A stretch of DNA of 64,000 bases from Streptomyces globosus (GTDB lineage: Bacteria > Actinomycetota > Actinomycetes > Streptomycetales > Streptomycetaceae): positions 2,359,501-2,423,500 of the forward strand of contig NZ_CP030862.1 in NCBI RefSeq assembly GCF_003325375.1, in the 5' to 3' direction. The stretch's first letter is position 1; each line of letters opens with the position of its first letter. The position numbers and the translations under genes were made by a program. The notes under the pieces were generated by a model that was not told the DNA's origin, searched no databases, and was given only the letters and a program-made list of their open reading frames with translations. Positions 43,501 through 53,753 of the stretch are shown one piece after another.

Positions 43501-46500
43501 CGAGGTGCTCGACATCGAGCGGGTCGGCGTGGACGACGACTACTTCGCCCTCGGCGGCGACAGCATCACCGCGATCACCGTCAGCAGCAGGCTGCGGGCC
43601 AAGGGCCTGGTGCTGCGGCCGCGGGACCTCCTGGCACGCCGCAGCCTCGCCGCCCTGGCCGCCTCCGCCGTGCCGGTGGACGACGCGGCCGAGCCGGCGG
43701 ACGAGCCGACCGGACCGGTGCCGGCGCCGCCGATCGTGCGCGGCCTGCTCGACCCGCACCCCGACGTGGACACCGTCGCCGGCTACGCGCAGTGGACGGC
43801 CCTGCGCGTCGACACGCTCGCCCTCGACGACCTCGCCACGGGCGTGCAGACCGTGCTCGACCACCATGACGCGCTGCGGCTGCGGGTCGGCGGCGACGGA
43901 CTGGAGGTACTGCCGAAGCAGGCCGTGAAGGCCGACGTCCGCGAAGTCCCCGGCACCGACCCGACCGCCCTCGCGGAGCGCCTCGCCGAGGAGCTCGACC
44001 CCCGCACCGGCGACCTGGTGCGGGCTGCGCTGCTGCGCACCGGCGACGGCACGGCGGACCGCCTGGTCGTCGTCGTCCACCACCTCGCCATGGACGGCGT
44101 GTCCTGGCGGGTGCTCCTGCCCGACCTCCAGACGGCCTGCACGGGCGGCAGCCTCGCCCCCGTCGGGGCGTCATGGCGGCGGCACGCAGCACTCCTCGCC
44201 GAACAGGGCAGGACCGGAGCACGGCGGGACGAGCTCGACCACTGGCGGACCGCGCTCGACTCCGCCGTACGGCTGGGCGCCCGCCCGCTCGACCAGGAGC
44301 GGGACACCGTGTCCACCGCCCACCGGTCCGTCACCCTCGCCACGGCCGAGGCCACCGAGGCTGTGCTGACGACCCTGCCCGCCGCCTACCGGGCAGGCGC
44401 CGACGAGGTGCTGCTGGCAGCGCTCGTACTGGCCCTGCGCGCGTGGGGCCCGGCCGGCGAGGCGGTGGCCGTCACCATGGAGGGCCACGGCCGCGAACAC
44501 CTCGACCTGTCCCGTACGGTCGGCTGGTTCACCAGCGAGTACCCGGTCCGCGTCCCCACGGCCGGCGACGTGCGGCAGGTGCTGCGCGCGGCCAAGGAGG
44601 CCAAGCGGGGCGTCCCCGACGGCGGCCTCGGCTACGGCGTCCTGCGCTCCCTCGACCCGGTGGCCGGCCCCGAGCTGTCCGCCACCCCGCCGCCGGACGT
44701 GCTGCTCAACTACCTCGGCCGGTTCGCCCCCCTGCCCGGCACGGGCTGGCAGCTGCCCGAGCAGGACGCCTTCTCGGTGACCGAACCCGGCGCCAAGGCC
44801 CTGGAACAGGTCCTGGCCCTGAACTGCTTCGTCCACGAGGGGGGCGCGCCCCGGCTCGCCGTTGAGTGGACCGCCGCGACCGGGGTGCTCGGCACCGAAG
44901 CGGTCGCGGCGCTGCAGACGGCCTGGGACGCGGCACTGGAGGCGCTCGCCGCCCACGCGCGCGACACCGCGGGCGGCCTCACCCCGTCGGACCTGCCGCT
45001 CGTCGACCTCGACCAGGCCGCCATCGACGCGCTCGAAGGCGCCGCCGCCGGACCGGTCGCCGACGTCCTGCCCGCCACCCCGCTCCAGGTCGGACTCTCC
45101 TTCCACACCCAGGTCCGCGACGACCGCGACACCGACGTCTACGTCGTCCAGGCCGTGACCACCCTGGTCGGCGAACTCGACCCCGACCGGATGGCCGAGG
45201 CCGCCCGCGAACTGCTGCGCCGCCACCCCGCCCTGCGCGTGTACCTCGCCCAGGCCGGCGACGACGTGGTGCAGGTGGTGCCCGCCGGCACCCTCCTGGA
45301 GTGGCGGTGCGACGACCGCTTCCCCGAGGCCGCCCGCGCCGAACTGGAGCGCCCCTTCGACCCGGCCAGACCGCCGCTGATCCGCTTCCTGCTCTCCCGG
45401 ACCGGCCCGGCCGAGCACAAGCTGGTGATCACCAACCACCACGCCCTGCTCGACGGCTGGTCGATGCCGCTGGTCGGCCGCACCCTGCTCGCCCTCTACG
45501 CCGAACTCGGCGGCGGCCCCGCCGCACCCGCGGCCCCGCTGCTGGCGGAGTACTTCCGGTGGCTGGCAGGCCGGGACCACCCCGCGTCCCTGGACGCGTG
45601 GCGGGACGCCCTGGCCGGACTCGACGACGCGACGCGCCTGGCACCGGCGGGCACCGGCACCGGCGTCGAGCGGCCCGGCCGCGTGACGCTCGCGCTGGGC
45701 CGGGAGTTCAGCGACCGGCTGCGCACCTTCGCCCGCGAGCAGGGCGTCACCCTGACCACGGTGCTCCAGACCGCCTGGGGCCTGCTCCTGGGCAGGCTCA
45801 CCGGGAGCCGGGACGTCGTCTTCGGCTGCCCGGTGTCCGGGCGGCCCTCCGAGGTCGACGGCGTCGAGTCGATGATCGGCCAGCTCGGCACCACCATCCC
45901 GGTCCGCGTCCGGCACACCCAGGACCAGACCGCGCGGGACCTCCTGGCGGACGTGCACGCCGACAGCGTCGCCCTCGCGGAGCACCACCACGTCGGACTC
46001 CCCGGGATCCAGCGGGCAGCGGGCCTCGGCGAACTCTTCGACACCATGCTGGTGGTGGAGAACTTCCCGCTGTCCAGCCGGAAGCGCACCCCGCTCGCCC
46101 CGGGCCTGGAACTGGCCGCAGTGGACATCACCGACGCCACCCACTACGCGCTGACCGTGATCGTGATCCCCGAAGACGAGATCACCATCGGCCTCGGCTA
46201 CCAGCCGCGCGCCTTCGCCGAGGCGACCGTGCGCGACTACGGCCGCTGGCTGCACAACCTGCTGCGGGAGATCGTCGACGACCCGGTGCGGCCCGCCGTC
46301 CGGCTGCCCGCCCTCGGCCCCGACGAGCGCGAGCGGATGCTCCGTACCGGCACGGAGGCCGTGCCCGCCAGGCAACGCGGGCACTGGCTGGACGAGTTCG
46401 CCGGCTGGGTGCGCCGCAAGCCCGACGCGGAAGCCCTGGTCTGCCGCGACCGCAGCCTCAGCTATGCCGAACTGGACCGGCAGGCCAACCGGCTGGCCCA

Positions 46501-49500
46501 CGCGCTCATCGAGCGCGGGGTGCGGCCCCAGGACCCGGTGGCGGTCCTGCTGGGCCGCGACGTCGAGATGACCGTTGCGCTGTTCGGCGTGGCCAAGGCC
46601 GGTGCCGTGTACGTGCCGATGGACGCCGCCTACCCCCGGGACCGGCTCGCCTACATGTTCGACGACATCGCGCCGGCCGCCGTCGTGACGACCGGGGCCG
46701 AACTGCCCGTCGAGCGCGACCTACCGGTACTCAGGCTGGACGAACCGGCCACGCTCGCCTCCGCACCGGACACCGACCCGGCCGGGGCGCGCGCCGCTCT
46801 CACCGACGACTCCCTCGCGTACGTCATTTACACCTCCGGCACCACCGGGCGGCCCAAGGGAGTCGGGCTCACCCACCGCGGCGTGCCCGACCTGGTCGCC
46901 CTCCAGGAGGAGGTCGTCGGCGTCACCGAGCACGACCGCTACCTGCACTTCGCGTCGACCGGCTTCGACGTCGCGTTCTGGCAGACCATGGTGCCGCTGC
47001 TGTCGGGCGGCACGTCCGTGATCGCCCCCGAGGAGGTGCGCGTACCCGGCGACGAACTGCTCGACTACATCGCCGAGCACCGCGTGACCGGAGTGAACCT
47101 GCTGCCGTCGTTCCTGGCCGCCATGCCCGACGACCGCACGGTCCACCCCGACGTGTTCTTCGTCGTCGGAGCCGAGCGCCTCGACCCCGGCCTGGCGCGG
47201 CGCTGGGGCACCGGCCGCAGGGCGCTCTTCAACGCCTACGGGCCCACCGAGGCCACCATCAACGCCGTGACCTGGCGGTACGACCCCGACGAGGACGACG
47301 GCGCCGGTCCGCTGCCCATCGGCCGCCCCGACCCCAACGTCCGCGCCTACGTGCTCGACGGCGGGCTCCAGCCGGTCGGCACCGGCGTGACGGGCGAGCT
47401 CTACCTCGCCGGGCCGAGCCTGGCCCGCGGCTACCTCGGCCGCCCCGCCCTGACCGCCGCGGCCTTCGTCGCCGACCCGTACGGCCCGCCCGGCGAGCGG
47501 ATGTACCGCACCGGCGACCGCGTACGGTGGCGGGCGGACGGGCAGCTCGTGTTCCTCGGCCGAGTCGACCACCAGGTCAAGATCCGCGGCTTCCGCGTCG
47601 AGTTGGGCGAGATCGAATCCGCCCTGACCCGCCACCCCGACGTCCGCGCCGCCGCGGTGATCGTGCGCGACGGCAGGCTCGTCGGATACGCCATCCCGAC
47701 CGACGGCGCCGCCCCCGACACCGCACAGCTGCGCGCCCACCTGGCCGCGGAGCTGCCCGACCACATGGTCCCCGCCGCCCTCGCCACCCTCGACCGGCTG
47801 CCGCTGACCCCCGGCGGAAAGCTCGACACCGCCGCGCTGCCGGACCCGCAGACCGCCGCCGCGGCGCGGCGCGAACCCGCCACCGGGGCCGAGGCGGTGC
47901 TGCTCGACGTGTTCCGGGACATCCTCGGAGCCGACGCCATCGGACCCGACGACGACTTCTTCGCCATCGGCGGCGACAGCATCGTGGCCCTTCAGGTGGT
48001 GTCCCGGGCCCGCCGCCGCGGTCTCGGCCTGACCGCCCGCGACGTGTTCGGGGGAGTGACCGTCGCCGGGATCGCGGCGCTGGCCCGCACCCTCGGCGAC
48101 GGCGGGGCTCCCGCCGTCGGCGACGCCCCGCTGACGCCGGTCATGCACGACCTGCTGCACCGCGCCGGCACCGCCGCGGACGGCTTCTGCCAGTGGGTGG
48201 AGCTCTGCGTGCCCCCGGGCGGCGACGAGGCCGCCTGGGAGGCCGTGATCGACGCCGTCCTGGCCCGGCACGACGTGCTGCGCGCCCGCCTGGCCGACGG
48301 CGACACCGTGCTGCGCATCCCTCCCGCCGGCGCCGTGACGGCAGCCGACGTGCTGACCCGCATACCGGCCGACGACGAGCCGCGGTCCCGGATCGACGCC
48401 TGGACCGCCCGGGCCCGCGACACGATGGACCCGCGCACCGGCCCGCTGCTGCGCGCCCTGTGGGTCGACGCCGGTCCCGCCCGGCCGGGCAGGCTCGTCC
48501 TGCTCGCCCACCACCTCGTCGCCGACGGCGTGTCCTGGCGCATCCTGCTGGACGACATCCGGCACGCCCACTCCGGCGGCGCGCTGGCCCGGCACGGCCA
48601 GTCGTTCCTCGCCTGGGCCCGCTCCCTGCACGAAGCCGACCGGACGGCCGAACTGCCGCACTGGCAGCGGATGACCGCCACGCCGGCGATCGGCCGGCCC
48701 CTCGATCCCGCCCGGGACACCGCGGCCACCGCGGCCCACCACGAGATCCGGCTCGACGCCGACGCCACCCGCGCCCTGGTCACGACCCTGCCCGCCGCCC
48801 ATCGCACCACACCGGACGCCGTGCTGCTCTCGGCGCTCGCCCAGGCGGTCCGGGCCTGGCGCGGCACACGGGAGCTGCTGGTCGCGCTGGAGAGCCACGG
48901 GCGCCCGCCGCACGTCGACCTCTCGCAGACCGTCGGCTGGTTCACCGCCGTCCACCCGGTACGGGTCCACGCCGACGACGGCGTCAAGGCCGTCGCGGAG
49001 CGGCTGCGCGCCCAGGGCGACGGCCTCGGCCACGGCGTCCTCACCACCGCCGGCCTGCTGGACCCGGTACGGCCGGAGATCGCCTGGAACTACCTCGGGC
49101 AGTTCCCCGGCGCCCCGGCCGAGGAGACCCCCTGGCAGGCGCCGCCGGACGCCGACCCGCTCGGCTCGGGCGGCTCCGCCGGGCTTCCCCTGCCGCACAG
49201 CCTGATGGTCAACGCCCTGGTACGCGACGACGCGCTGCGGATCCGCGTCACCTGGCCGTCCGCACTGTTCACCGCCGCCGAGATCGAGGACCTGGCCGGG
49301 CACCTGAGGACCGCGCTGCTGCGGACCGCCGCCGCGCCGGAGATCCGGGCGCTCGACGGCGGCCGCCGGGCCGCCGAGGTACAACCGCTCACCCCCCTCC
49401 AGGAGGTGATGCTGCGGCACTCCCGCACCGAGCGCCCCGACCCGTACACCGTGCAGTCGGCGTTCTCCCTGGCCGGGCCGCTCGACCTCGACGCCCTGCG

Positions 49501-50596
49501 CGCAGCCGGCGCCGACCTGCTGGCCCGCCACCCCAACCTGGGCGCCGTGTTCCCCGCCGACCTCGCGGTGATCCCCGAGGCGGCCCGGCCGGAGTTCCGC
49601 GTGTCCGACGGGCCCGCGGAGGAGGTACTGGCCGCCGACCTCGCCGAGCCGTTCGACCTCGCCCGGGGGCCGCTGTACCGGCTGACCGTGATCCGGCGCG
49701 CCCCCGAACGCGCCGACCTGGTCCTGACCAGCCATCACGTCCTCTCCGACGGCTGGTCGGCACCGCGCATCCTCACCGAGCTGTTCGCCCTGTACACCGC
49801 ACGCCTGAGCGGCGAGGAACCTGGCCTGTCCGCTCCCGTGCCGTTCGCCGACTACCTGCGCTGGCGCGCCGGCCACGAGCCCGCCCTCGCCCCCTGGGCG
49901 GCCGAGTTGGACGGTCTGCCCGAGGGGGACTACCTGGGGGCCCGGGAACTCGGGCCCGCCTGGCAGGAGCCCGAGGTCATCGCCTTCGACGCGGCGCTGG
50001 TCGCCGAGCTGTCCGAGCTCGCCGCGCAGCGCGGCCTGACCCGGAACACGCTGGTGCAGGGCGCCTGGTCGGTGCTGCTCGCGCGCAGGTCCGGCCGCGA
50101 CGACGTCTGCTTCGGCGCGATGGTCGCCTGCCGGCCCCCGGAGCTGGAGGGGGTCGAGGAGATCATCGGCCTGCTGGCCAACACCGTCCCGGTACGCGCC
50201 CGACTCGCGGGCACCCTCGCCGACGTGCTGCACGACCTGCAGGCCAGGCAGCGGGCACTGGTCGAGCACCACCACGTCGCCCTGGCGGACCTGGAACGGC
50301 TGACCGGCCGCAGCAGGCTGTTCGACAGCCTCGTGGTGTTCGAGAACTACCCGGTGGACCCGGACCGGCTGCGCGAACCCGCCCCCGGACTGACCGTCGT
50401 CGGCACCCGGTTCCGCGAGGCCACACACCACCCGGTGACCCTGACCGTCATGCCCGACGGCGACGGCTGGACCGGAGTCCTCGCCCGCCGGCCCGGGGCG
50501 GACGCCGAGGGCCTCGCCGAGGAACTCCTGGACCTGCTCCGCGCCCTGGGCAGCCGCCTCGACGACGATGTGCGCACCCTCCTGGGGCACCGATGA
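40598..50596 (+). CDS. Two-module siderophore NRPS: C-A-PCP-E-C-A-PCP-E-C
   Basis: A 3332-residue nonribosomal peptide synthetase. Domains (approximate residues): C1 10-440 (HHLVFDG), A1 466-945 ([11 protein letters not shown]), PCP1 950-1025 (LGGDSI, Ser 989), E1 1045-1470 (HHLAMDG, NYLGRF), C2 1485-1905 (HHALLDG), A2 1930-2415 ([10 protein letters not shown]), PCP2 2425-2495 (IGGDSI), E2 2515-2925 (HHLVADG, NYLGQF), C3 2928-3325 (HHVLSDG). All core catalytic motifs look intact. C1 has no upstream carrier, so it should take DHB from the free aryl carrier protein. Both residues should be epimerised to D. There is no thioesterase; C3 must release the chain by amide formation, dimerisation or cyclisation. 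A1 has Glu at the pocket position that often marks basic amino acids; A2 could not be assigned. GTG 40598 follows AAGGAGAG. Confidence 0.95.
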   Translation: MTTARVSPDGLHALTSAQLGIWNAQRLEPDSPYYLVGDVVEISGADPVDADALAEAVRATTEEAESLRLRFHDTPDGPRQTISGEPVLPPRIADVSGEADPRAAAHALVDAERARAAGQCRGMVDRPLYTRTVIRLSEREVWYTQLGHHLVFDGYTAAMLARRTAARYTALVRGTEAPPSPFGRFADLLAADRAYRDSDKSAEDRAYWVERFTPLPDLGPLGDPDTAAGPPEHTLTARTVVTPEETARLRAFADREGVTWGEALIACYAAYLHRALGRTDVVFALPLMCRTGSAELRTPAMAVNVLPLRVAVHPGDRLGELSRSVASAMREMRDHQRYRGEDLPRDLGAPGAGALLHGRGINLKAFDLAIDFAGATGVMRNVAGGPPEDMGLSVLPTRDGGLLLGFEVDARSTDQAAVDGRLAGLRTLLADLVDGRPVGRIALAGDVDRLLADWSPRALPGTPLDVPTAFDAMAAADPARTALVCGADRLSAGELADRVHRLARALRARGIGPGDVVALALPRSADLVAALLAVMDAGAAFLPLDAAYPQERLRALLDDTRPALVLTDGSVAGLPWDSFVREAAGLPGTPLTAGELAEPRHPDHLAYVIHTSGSTGRPKGVLGRVGGLAALLHHQRATVVAEAERAAGRRLRAAHTYSFAFDSAFEHLVWLLCGHELHVYDAETTRDADALLAACARDGIDIIDTTPSMAAPLLDGGLLDLRPTLLVLGGEATPPALWRRIAGSGTAARNMYGPTEASVTSSSARIDGDTPTIGHPLAGTRTYLLDSALQPVPHGTAGELYLAGPHLARGYLGRPGATAERFVADPFGSPGDRMYRTGDLARWVPGRGLEYLGRSDGQVKIRGHRVETGEVEAALGAVPGVTAAAAAVRSSRLVGYVVSASATPEAVRAHLAERLPDHLVPAAVVVLDALPLTPNGKLDRAALPAPAATGGGREPRTERERLLCGVLAEVLDIERVGVDDDYFALGGDSITAITVSSRLRAKGLVLRPRDLLARRSLAALAASAVPVDDAAEPADEPTGPVPAPPIVRGLLDPHPDVDTVAGYAQWTALRVDTLALDDLATGVQTVLDHHDALRLRVGGDGLEVLPKQAVKADVREVPGTDPTALAERLAEELDPRTGDLVRAALLRTGDGTADRLVVVVHHLAMDGVSWRVLLPDLQTACTGGSLAPVGASWRRHAALLAEQGRTGARRDELDHWRTALDSAVRLGARPLDQERDTVSTAHRSVTLATAEATEAVLTTLPAAYRAGADEVLLAALVLALRAWGPAGEAVAVTMEGHGREHLDLSRTVGWFTSEYPVRVPTAGDVRQVLRAAKEAKRGVPDGGLGYGVLRSLDPVAGPELSATPPPDVLLNYLGRFAPLPGTGWQLPEQDAFSVTEPGAKALEQVLALNCFVHEGGAPRLAVEWTAATGVLGTEAVAALQTAWDAALEALAAHARDTAGGLTPSDLPLVDLDQAAIDALEGAAAGPVADVLPATPLQVGLSFHTQVRDDRDTDVYVVQAVTTLVGELDPDRMAEAARELLRRHPALRVYLAQAGDDVVQVVPAGTLLEWRCDDRFPEAARAELERPFDPARPPLIRFLLSRTGPAEHKLVITNHHALLDGWSMPLVGRTLLALYAELGGGPAAPAAPLLAEYFRWLAGRDHPASLDAWRDALAGLDDATRLAPAGTGTGVERPGRVTLALGREFSDRLRTFAREQGVTLTTVLQTAWGLLLGRLTGSRDVVFGCPVSGRPSEVDGVESMIGQLGTTIPVRVRHTQDQTARDLLADVHADSVALAEHHHVGLPGIQRAAGLGELFDTMLVVENFPLSSRKRTPLAPGLELAAVDITDATHYALTVIVIPEDEITIGLGYQPRAFAEATVRDYGRWLHNLLREIVDDPVRPAVRLPALGPDERERMLRTGTEAVPARQRGHWLDEFAGWVRRKPDAEALVCRDRSLSYAELDRQANRLAHALIERGVRPQDPVAVLLGRDVEMTVALFGVAKAGAVYVPMDAAYPRDRLAYMFDDIAPAAVVTTGAELPVERDLPVLRLDEPATLASAPDTDPAGARAALTDDSLAYVIYTSGTTGRPKGVGLTHRGVPDLVALQEEVVGVTEHDRYLHFASTGFDVAFWQTMVPLLSGGTSVIAPEEVRVPGDELLDYIAEHRVTGVNLLPSFLAAMPDDRTVHPDVFFVVGAERLDPGLARRWGTGRRALFNAYGPTEATINAVTWRYDPDEDDGAGPLPIGRPDPNVRAYVLDGGLQPVGTGVTGELYLAGPSLARGYLGRPALTAAAFVADPYGPPGERMYRTGDRVRWRADGQLVFLGRVDHQVKIRGFRVELGEIESALTRHPDVRAAAVIVRDGRLVGYAIPTDGAAPDTAQLRAHLAAELPDHMVPAALATLDRLPLTPGGKLDTAALPDPQTAAAARREPATGAEAVLLDVFRDILGADAIGPDDDFFAIGGDSIVALQVVSRARRRGLGLTARDVFGGVTVAGIAALARTLGDGGAPAVGDAPLTPVMHDLLHRAGTAADGFCQWVELCVPPGGDEAAWEAVIDAVLARHDVLRARLADGDTVLRIPPAGAVTAADVLTRIPADDEPRSRIDAWTARARDTMDPRTGPLLRALWVDAGPARPGRLVLLAHHLVADGVSWRILLDDIRHAHSGGALARHGQSFLAWARSLHEADRTAELPHWQRMTATPAIGRPLDPARDTAATAAHHEIRLDADATRALVTTLPAAHRTTPDAVLLSALAQAVRAWRGTRELLVALESHGRPPHVDLSQTVGWFTAVHPVRVHADDGVKAVAERLRAQGDGLGHGVLTTAGLLDPVRPEIAWNYLGQFPGAPAEETPWQAPPDADPLGSGGSAGLPLPHSLMVNALVRDDALRIRVTWPSALFTAAEIEDLAGHLRTALLRTAAAPEIRALDGGRRAAEVQPLTPLQEVMLRHSRTERPDPYTVQSAFSLAGPLDLDALRAAGADLLARHPNLGAVFPADLAVIPEAARPEFRVSDGPAEEVLAADLAEPFDLARGPLYRLTVIRRAPERADLVLTSHHVLSDGWSAPRILTELFALYTARLSGEEPGLSAPVPFADYLRWRAGHEPALAPWAAELDGLPEGDYLGARELGPAWQEPEVIAFDAALVAELSELAAQRGLTRNTLVQGAWSVLLARRSGRDDVCFGAMVACRPPELEGVEEIIGLLANTVPVRARLAGTLADVLHDLQARQRALVEHHHVALADLERLTGRSRLFDSLVVFENYPVDPDRLREPAPGLTVVGTRFREATHHPVTLTVMPDGDGWTGVLARRPGADAEGLAEELLDLLRALGSRLDDDVRTLLGHR

Positions 50597-51993
50597 GCGC
50601 GGACGCCGCCCCGCCGGCCGAGCGGGTCGACCGGGGACTGCTGCGGATCGCGTTCATCCTGGTCCTCGGCACCTTCATGGCGACGATCGACGCCACGATC
50701 GTCAGCGTCGGGATCGACACCCTGGCCGACGAGTTCGGGGCCGGCGTCGCCGAGGTCCAGTGGATCAGCACCGCCTACCTGCTGGCCGTCGTGGCCGCCG
50801 TGCCCGCGTCCGGCTGGCTCGCCGACCGGTTCGGCGGCCGCCGCACCTGGCTCGCCGCGGTGGGGGTGTTCCTGCTCGGCTCGGCGCTGTGCGCGCTCGC
50901 CTGGTCGGCGACCAGCCTGACCGTGTTCCGCGTACTCCAGGGCCTCGGCGGCGGGCTGCTGCCCGCCACCGGGCAGGCCCTCCTGGCCCGCGTCGCCGGC
51001 CCCGGCCGCACCGGGCGGGTGATCAGCATCGTCGCGGTCGTGCCGCTGCTGTCCCCCGTCCTCGGCCCGCTGGCCGGCGGTTCCCTCCTCGCGGTGGCAC
51101 CCTGGCCGTGGCTGTTCCTCGTCAACCTGCCCATCGGTGCGGCGGCGGTGGTGCTCGCCCGCCGCCATGTGCCCGACATTCCGCCGTCGGACCGGCGGAC
51201 CGCCTTCGACCTGCGCGGGGCGCTGCTGCTCTCGCCCGGCCTGGCCGTGCTGGTACTCGGACTGACCGAGGCGGCCCACGGCCGGACCCTCCCGTCCGCG
51301 CTCGCCGTGGCGGCAGGCCTGGCGATGCTGGCCGCCTTCACCGTGCACGGGCTGAGGACCCGCCGCACACCGCTCGTCGACCCGCGGCTGTTCGCCCGCC
51401 CGCCGTTCGGCGCCGCCGCACTGGCACTCCTGGTCCTGGGCGCGTCGGTCTTCGGGACGACGTTCCTGCTGCCGCTGTACTTCCAGACCGGCCGCGCGCT
51501 GTCGCCCTGGGAGGCCGGGCTGCTGCTCGCCCCCCAGGGCCTGGGCGCGGCGGCCGGGTCCGTCCTGGTCAACCGCACCATCGACAAAACCGTCCCGCGG
51601 ACCCTGGCGGTCTCCGGCATCGCGCTGATCGTCGCCGGCACGCTCCCGTTCACCTGGCTCGGCCACGGACTCCCGGACGCCGCCGTCGCCTCGGCCCTCG
51701 TGGTCCGCGGCGTAGGGATGGCGATGGTCGGCGCGCCCGTCATGAACATCGTCTACAGCCGGACCGAGCCCCAGCACCTCCCACGGGCGTCCGGAGCGCT
51801 CAACCTGCTCAACACCGTCGGCGGCTCGGTCGGCACCGCGGCTCTCGCCGTGGTCCTCCAGAACCGGCTCGCCGCCCGAGGCCCGGACATCTCCCGGGCG
51901 TTCGCCGACACCTTCTGGTGGGTGCTCGGCTTCTGCCTGCTCGCCGCCGCCGGGGCCACCAGGCTGCCCCGTACCCACGTGAGGAAGTCATGA
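50593..51993 (+). CDS. MFS exporter, DHA2 (EmrB/QacA) family
   Basis: A 466-residue transporter with about 14 membrane segments. [21 protein letters not shown] near residues 30-50 is the DHA2 TM1 signature, [12 protein letters not shown] is motif A, and [25 protein letters not shown] covers motif C and the following segment. ATG 50593 overlaps the NRPS stop by 4 nt. From its position it most likely exports the finished siderophore, replacing EntS. Confidence 0.9.
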   Translation: MSADAAPPAERVDRGLLRIAFILVLGTFMATIDATIVSVGIDTLADEFGAGVAEVQWISTAYLLAVVAAVPASGWLADRFGGRRTWLAAVGVFLLGSALCALAWSATSLTVFRVLQGLGGGLLPATGQALLARVAGPGRTGRVISIVAVVPLLSPVLGPLAGGSLLAVAPWPWLFLVNLPIGAAAVVLARRHVPDIPPSDRRTAFDLRGALLLSPGLAVLVLGLTEAAHGRTLPSALAVAAGLAMLAAFTVHGLRTRRTPLVDPRLFARPPFGAAALALLVLGASVFGTTFLLPLYFQTGRALSPWEAGLLLAPQGLGAAAGSVLVNRTIDKTVPRTLAVSGIALIVAGTLPFTWLGHGLPDAAVASALVVRGVGMAMVGAPVMNIVYSRTEPQHLPRASGALNLLNTVGGSVGTAALAVVLQNRLAARGPDISRAFADTFWWVLGFCLLAAAGATRLPRTHVRKS

Positions 51994-53135
51994 CCCGTCC
52001 CCTCCCCGCACCGGCCGACGCCGCCGCGGTGCGCCCGCTGCCCACGCCGGCCGATCTCGCCACGGCCCGCCCGCTGCCCACGCCCGCCGAGCTGGCCTCG
52101 GCCCACCCCCTGCCCCAGGCGGGCGCCGAAGCCGTCGCCCGGCACCGCGACACCGTCGCCGCCGTCCTCGCCCGCCGGGACCCCCGCCTGCTCGTCGTCG
52201 TCGGGCCCTGCTCGGTCCACGACACCGCCGCCGCACTGGAGTACGCGGCGCTGCTCGCCGACGCCGCGGAGCGCCTCGCCGACGACCTGGTCCTCGTCTT
52301 CCGCGCCTACCTGGAGAAGCCCCGCACCGTCACTGGCTGGACCGGCCTGCTCACCTCCCCCTCCCTCGACGGCAGGGCCGACCTGGACGGGGGTCTGCGC
52401 CTCGGCCGGTCCTTCCTGACGGAGGCGGCCGCCACGGGCCTGCCCCTCGCGTACGAGTTCGTGGATCCCGCCCTCGCCCCGTACGTGGCGGACACGGTGT
52501 CGTGGGCCGCCATCGGCGCGCGCACCGTAGCCAGCCAGCCCCACCGCCACCTGGCCTCCTGGCTCCCCATGCCGGTCGGCATGAAGAACTGCGTCTCCGG
52601 CAGCACGGACACCGCGATCGCCGCAGTCCAGGCCGCAGCCCACCCGCACACCCTCCCCGGCCTCTCCTCCGACGGCCGCCTCACCACGCTCCGCAGCGCC
52701 GGAAACCCCGACGCCCACCTCGTCCTCCGCGGCGGTCCCACCCCGAACCACGACCGGGAGAGCATCGCGAAGGCCCGCTCGGCCCTCGCCGCATCCGGCC
52801 TCCCCCGGCGCATCGTGGTCGACGCCTCCCACGGCAACAGCGGCAAGGACCACAACCGCCAGCCGGCCGTGGTCGCCGACCTGGCCGGGCAGATCACCGA
52901 CGGCGACCCCTCCCTGGCCGGCGTCATGATCGAGTCATACCTGTCCGACGGGAGACAGGACCCCCACGCCCCGCAGCCGCGCCCCGACGTGAGCGTCACC
53001 GACTCCTGCCTCGGCTGGTCCCGCACCGTCCCGCTGCTCGAAAGCCTGGCCCTGGCCTCCCACCGCCGGAGCCGGGGCCCGGGCGGGTGGCCGGCGGTGC
53101 GCACGGGCGCGGTGCACGTCCCGGACGGCCCGTGA
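51990..53135 (+). CDS. 3-deoxy-7-phosphoheptulonate (DAHP) synthase, class I
   Basis: A 381-residue AroG-type enzyme for the first shikimate step. VVVGPCSVHDTAAALEYA near residue 68, AYLEKPRTVTGWTG near 105, MPVGMKNCVSGSTD near 195, VLRGGPTPNHD near 245 and VDASHGNSGKD near 277 are all intact. The N-terminal 45 residues contain a degenerate repeat (RPLPTPADLATA, RPLPTPAELASA) not needed for the fold. ATG 51990 overlaps the exporter. Cotranscription with the siderophore genes implies it raises chorismate flow to DHB under iron limitation. A feedback-insensitive isoenzyme is plausible but untested. Confidence 0.92.
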   Translation: MTRPLPAPADAAAVRPLPTPADLATARPLPTPAELASAHPLPQAGAEAVARHRDTVAAVLARRDPRLLVVVGPCSVHDTAAALEYAALLADAAERLADDLVLVFRAYLEKPRTVTGWTGLLTSPSLDGRADLDGGLRLGRSFLTEAAATGLPLAYEFVDPALAPYVADTVSWAAIGARTVASQPHRHLASWLPMPVGMKNCVSGSTDTAIAAVQAAAHPHTLPGLSSDGRLTTLRSAGNPDAHLVLRGGPTPNHDRESIAKARSALAASGLPRRIVVDASHGNSGKDHNRQPAVVADLAGQITDGDPSLAGVMIESYLSDGRQDPHAPQPRPDVSVTDSCLGWSRTVPLLESLALASHRRSRGPGGWPAVRTGAVHVPDGP

Positions 53136-53174
53136 CCTGGCATTGCGGCCCCGCTCCCGGCGAACGCCGTTTGG

Positions 53175-53180
53175 TAGCGT
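53175..53180 (+). promoter_or_regulatory. Possible -10 hexamer before two small ORFs
   Basis: TAGCGT is a common streptomycete -10 element and lies 47 bp before ATG 53227. No good -35 was found. An inverted repeat TGCCGG/CCGGCA follows it in the presumed leader. Confidence 0.3.
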
Positions 53181-53226
53181 GACGGGTGCCGGCTGACCAC
53201 CGGCAGGTTCAACCGGGGGGAAAGGC

Positions 53227-53346
53227 ATGTCCTTTGCGTGCAGCGTGCTGCGCGTGCGGTCCTGCCGTCGGCGCGGCGCCATTCGGCCCGTGCCGTGTGC
53301 CGTGCTCTCTCTTGCGGATCTCCCCGTCGCCTTGTTGACCGTGTGA
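53227..53346 (+). CDS. Candidate 39-residue small protein
   Basis: ATG 53227 follows a strong GGGGGGAAAGG site and opens 39 codons ending at TGA 53344-53346. The peptide starts MSFACSVLRVRSCRRRG, has three cysteines and several arginines, and ends hydrophobic (LPVALLTV). The next small gene starts 19 bp after its stop, and its ribosome site follows this stop. No family is recognised; it may be a leader peptide. Confidence 0.4.
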   Translation: MSFACSVLRVRSCRRRGAIRPVPCAVLSLADLPVALLTV

Positions 53347-53365
53347 TGACCAAGGAGGAAGACGC

Positions 53366-53551
53366 GTGAGCAGGATTCGGATGCGGGTTCGGGGCGAGGG
53401 GCTCATGTGGGCTGCCGCCGGGTTCTGTCTGCTTGCCGCGCTTGCCGCTCCGGCGTTCGGGGACAGTGCCACCGCCGTCACGGTGCCCCTCACCGGTGCC
53501 GTGAGCATCGCCGGCGGAATCGCCTGGCTCCGCAGGGACCAGGCCGCCTGA
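53366..53551 (+). CDS. Small membrane protein, 61 residues
   Basis: GTG 53366 follows AAGGAGGAAG. The protein starts with a basic stretch (MSRIRMRVRGEG) and has two hydrophobic segments (WAAAGFCLLAALAAPAFG near 15-32 and VPLTGAVSIAGGIAWL near 40-55). It resembles the very small membrane proteins common in streptomycetes. Function is unknown. The 200 bp after it (53552-53753) holds the conservon promoter region. Confidence 0.6.
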   Translation: MSRIRMRVRGEGLMWAAAGFCLLAALAAPAFGDSATAVTVPLTGAVSIAGGIAWLRRDQAA

Positions 53552-53679
53552 TCCCGGACCGCGGCCGCCCGGACATCCGCGCTCCGCGGATTCGGGCGGT
53601 CGTGCGAGCGGTCCACCGGGAGCAGGAAGCACCCCGGTGAACTTCCCCAACTCGTCATCGGCGGCGTGAGGATGCGGTC

Positions 53680-53709
53680 TAGCGTGGGTACCCGGTGATC
53701 AACACCGGG
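53680..53709 (+). promoter_or_regulatory. Conservon promoter candidate with inverted repeat
   Basis: TAGCGT (53680-53685) is a possible -10. CCCGGTG-ATCAA-CACCGGG (53691-53709) is a perfect 7-bp inverted repeat near the expected transcription start and could be an operator or a leader hairpin. Confidence 0.35.
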
Positions 53710-53753
53710 CTCCGGATACCCCGGGGAGCCCGGGCCCCACGTAGAGGACGCCG

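Noticed and set aside
46721-50590. 1289-codon open frame on the minus strand
   Set aside because: It lies fully antisense to the NRPS, has composition typical of GC-rich shadows and no domain motifs.
44866-50592. Very long open frame in the +1 register under the NRPS
   Set aside because: It is an Arg/Pro/Gly-rich shadow of the NRPS reading frame; only its last part (from 50593) is a real gene, the MFS exporter.
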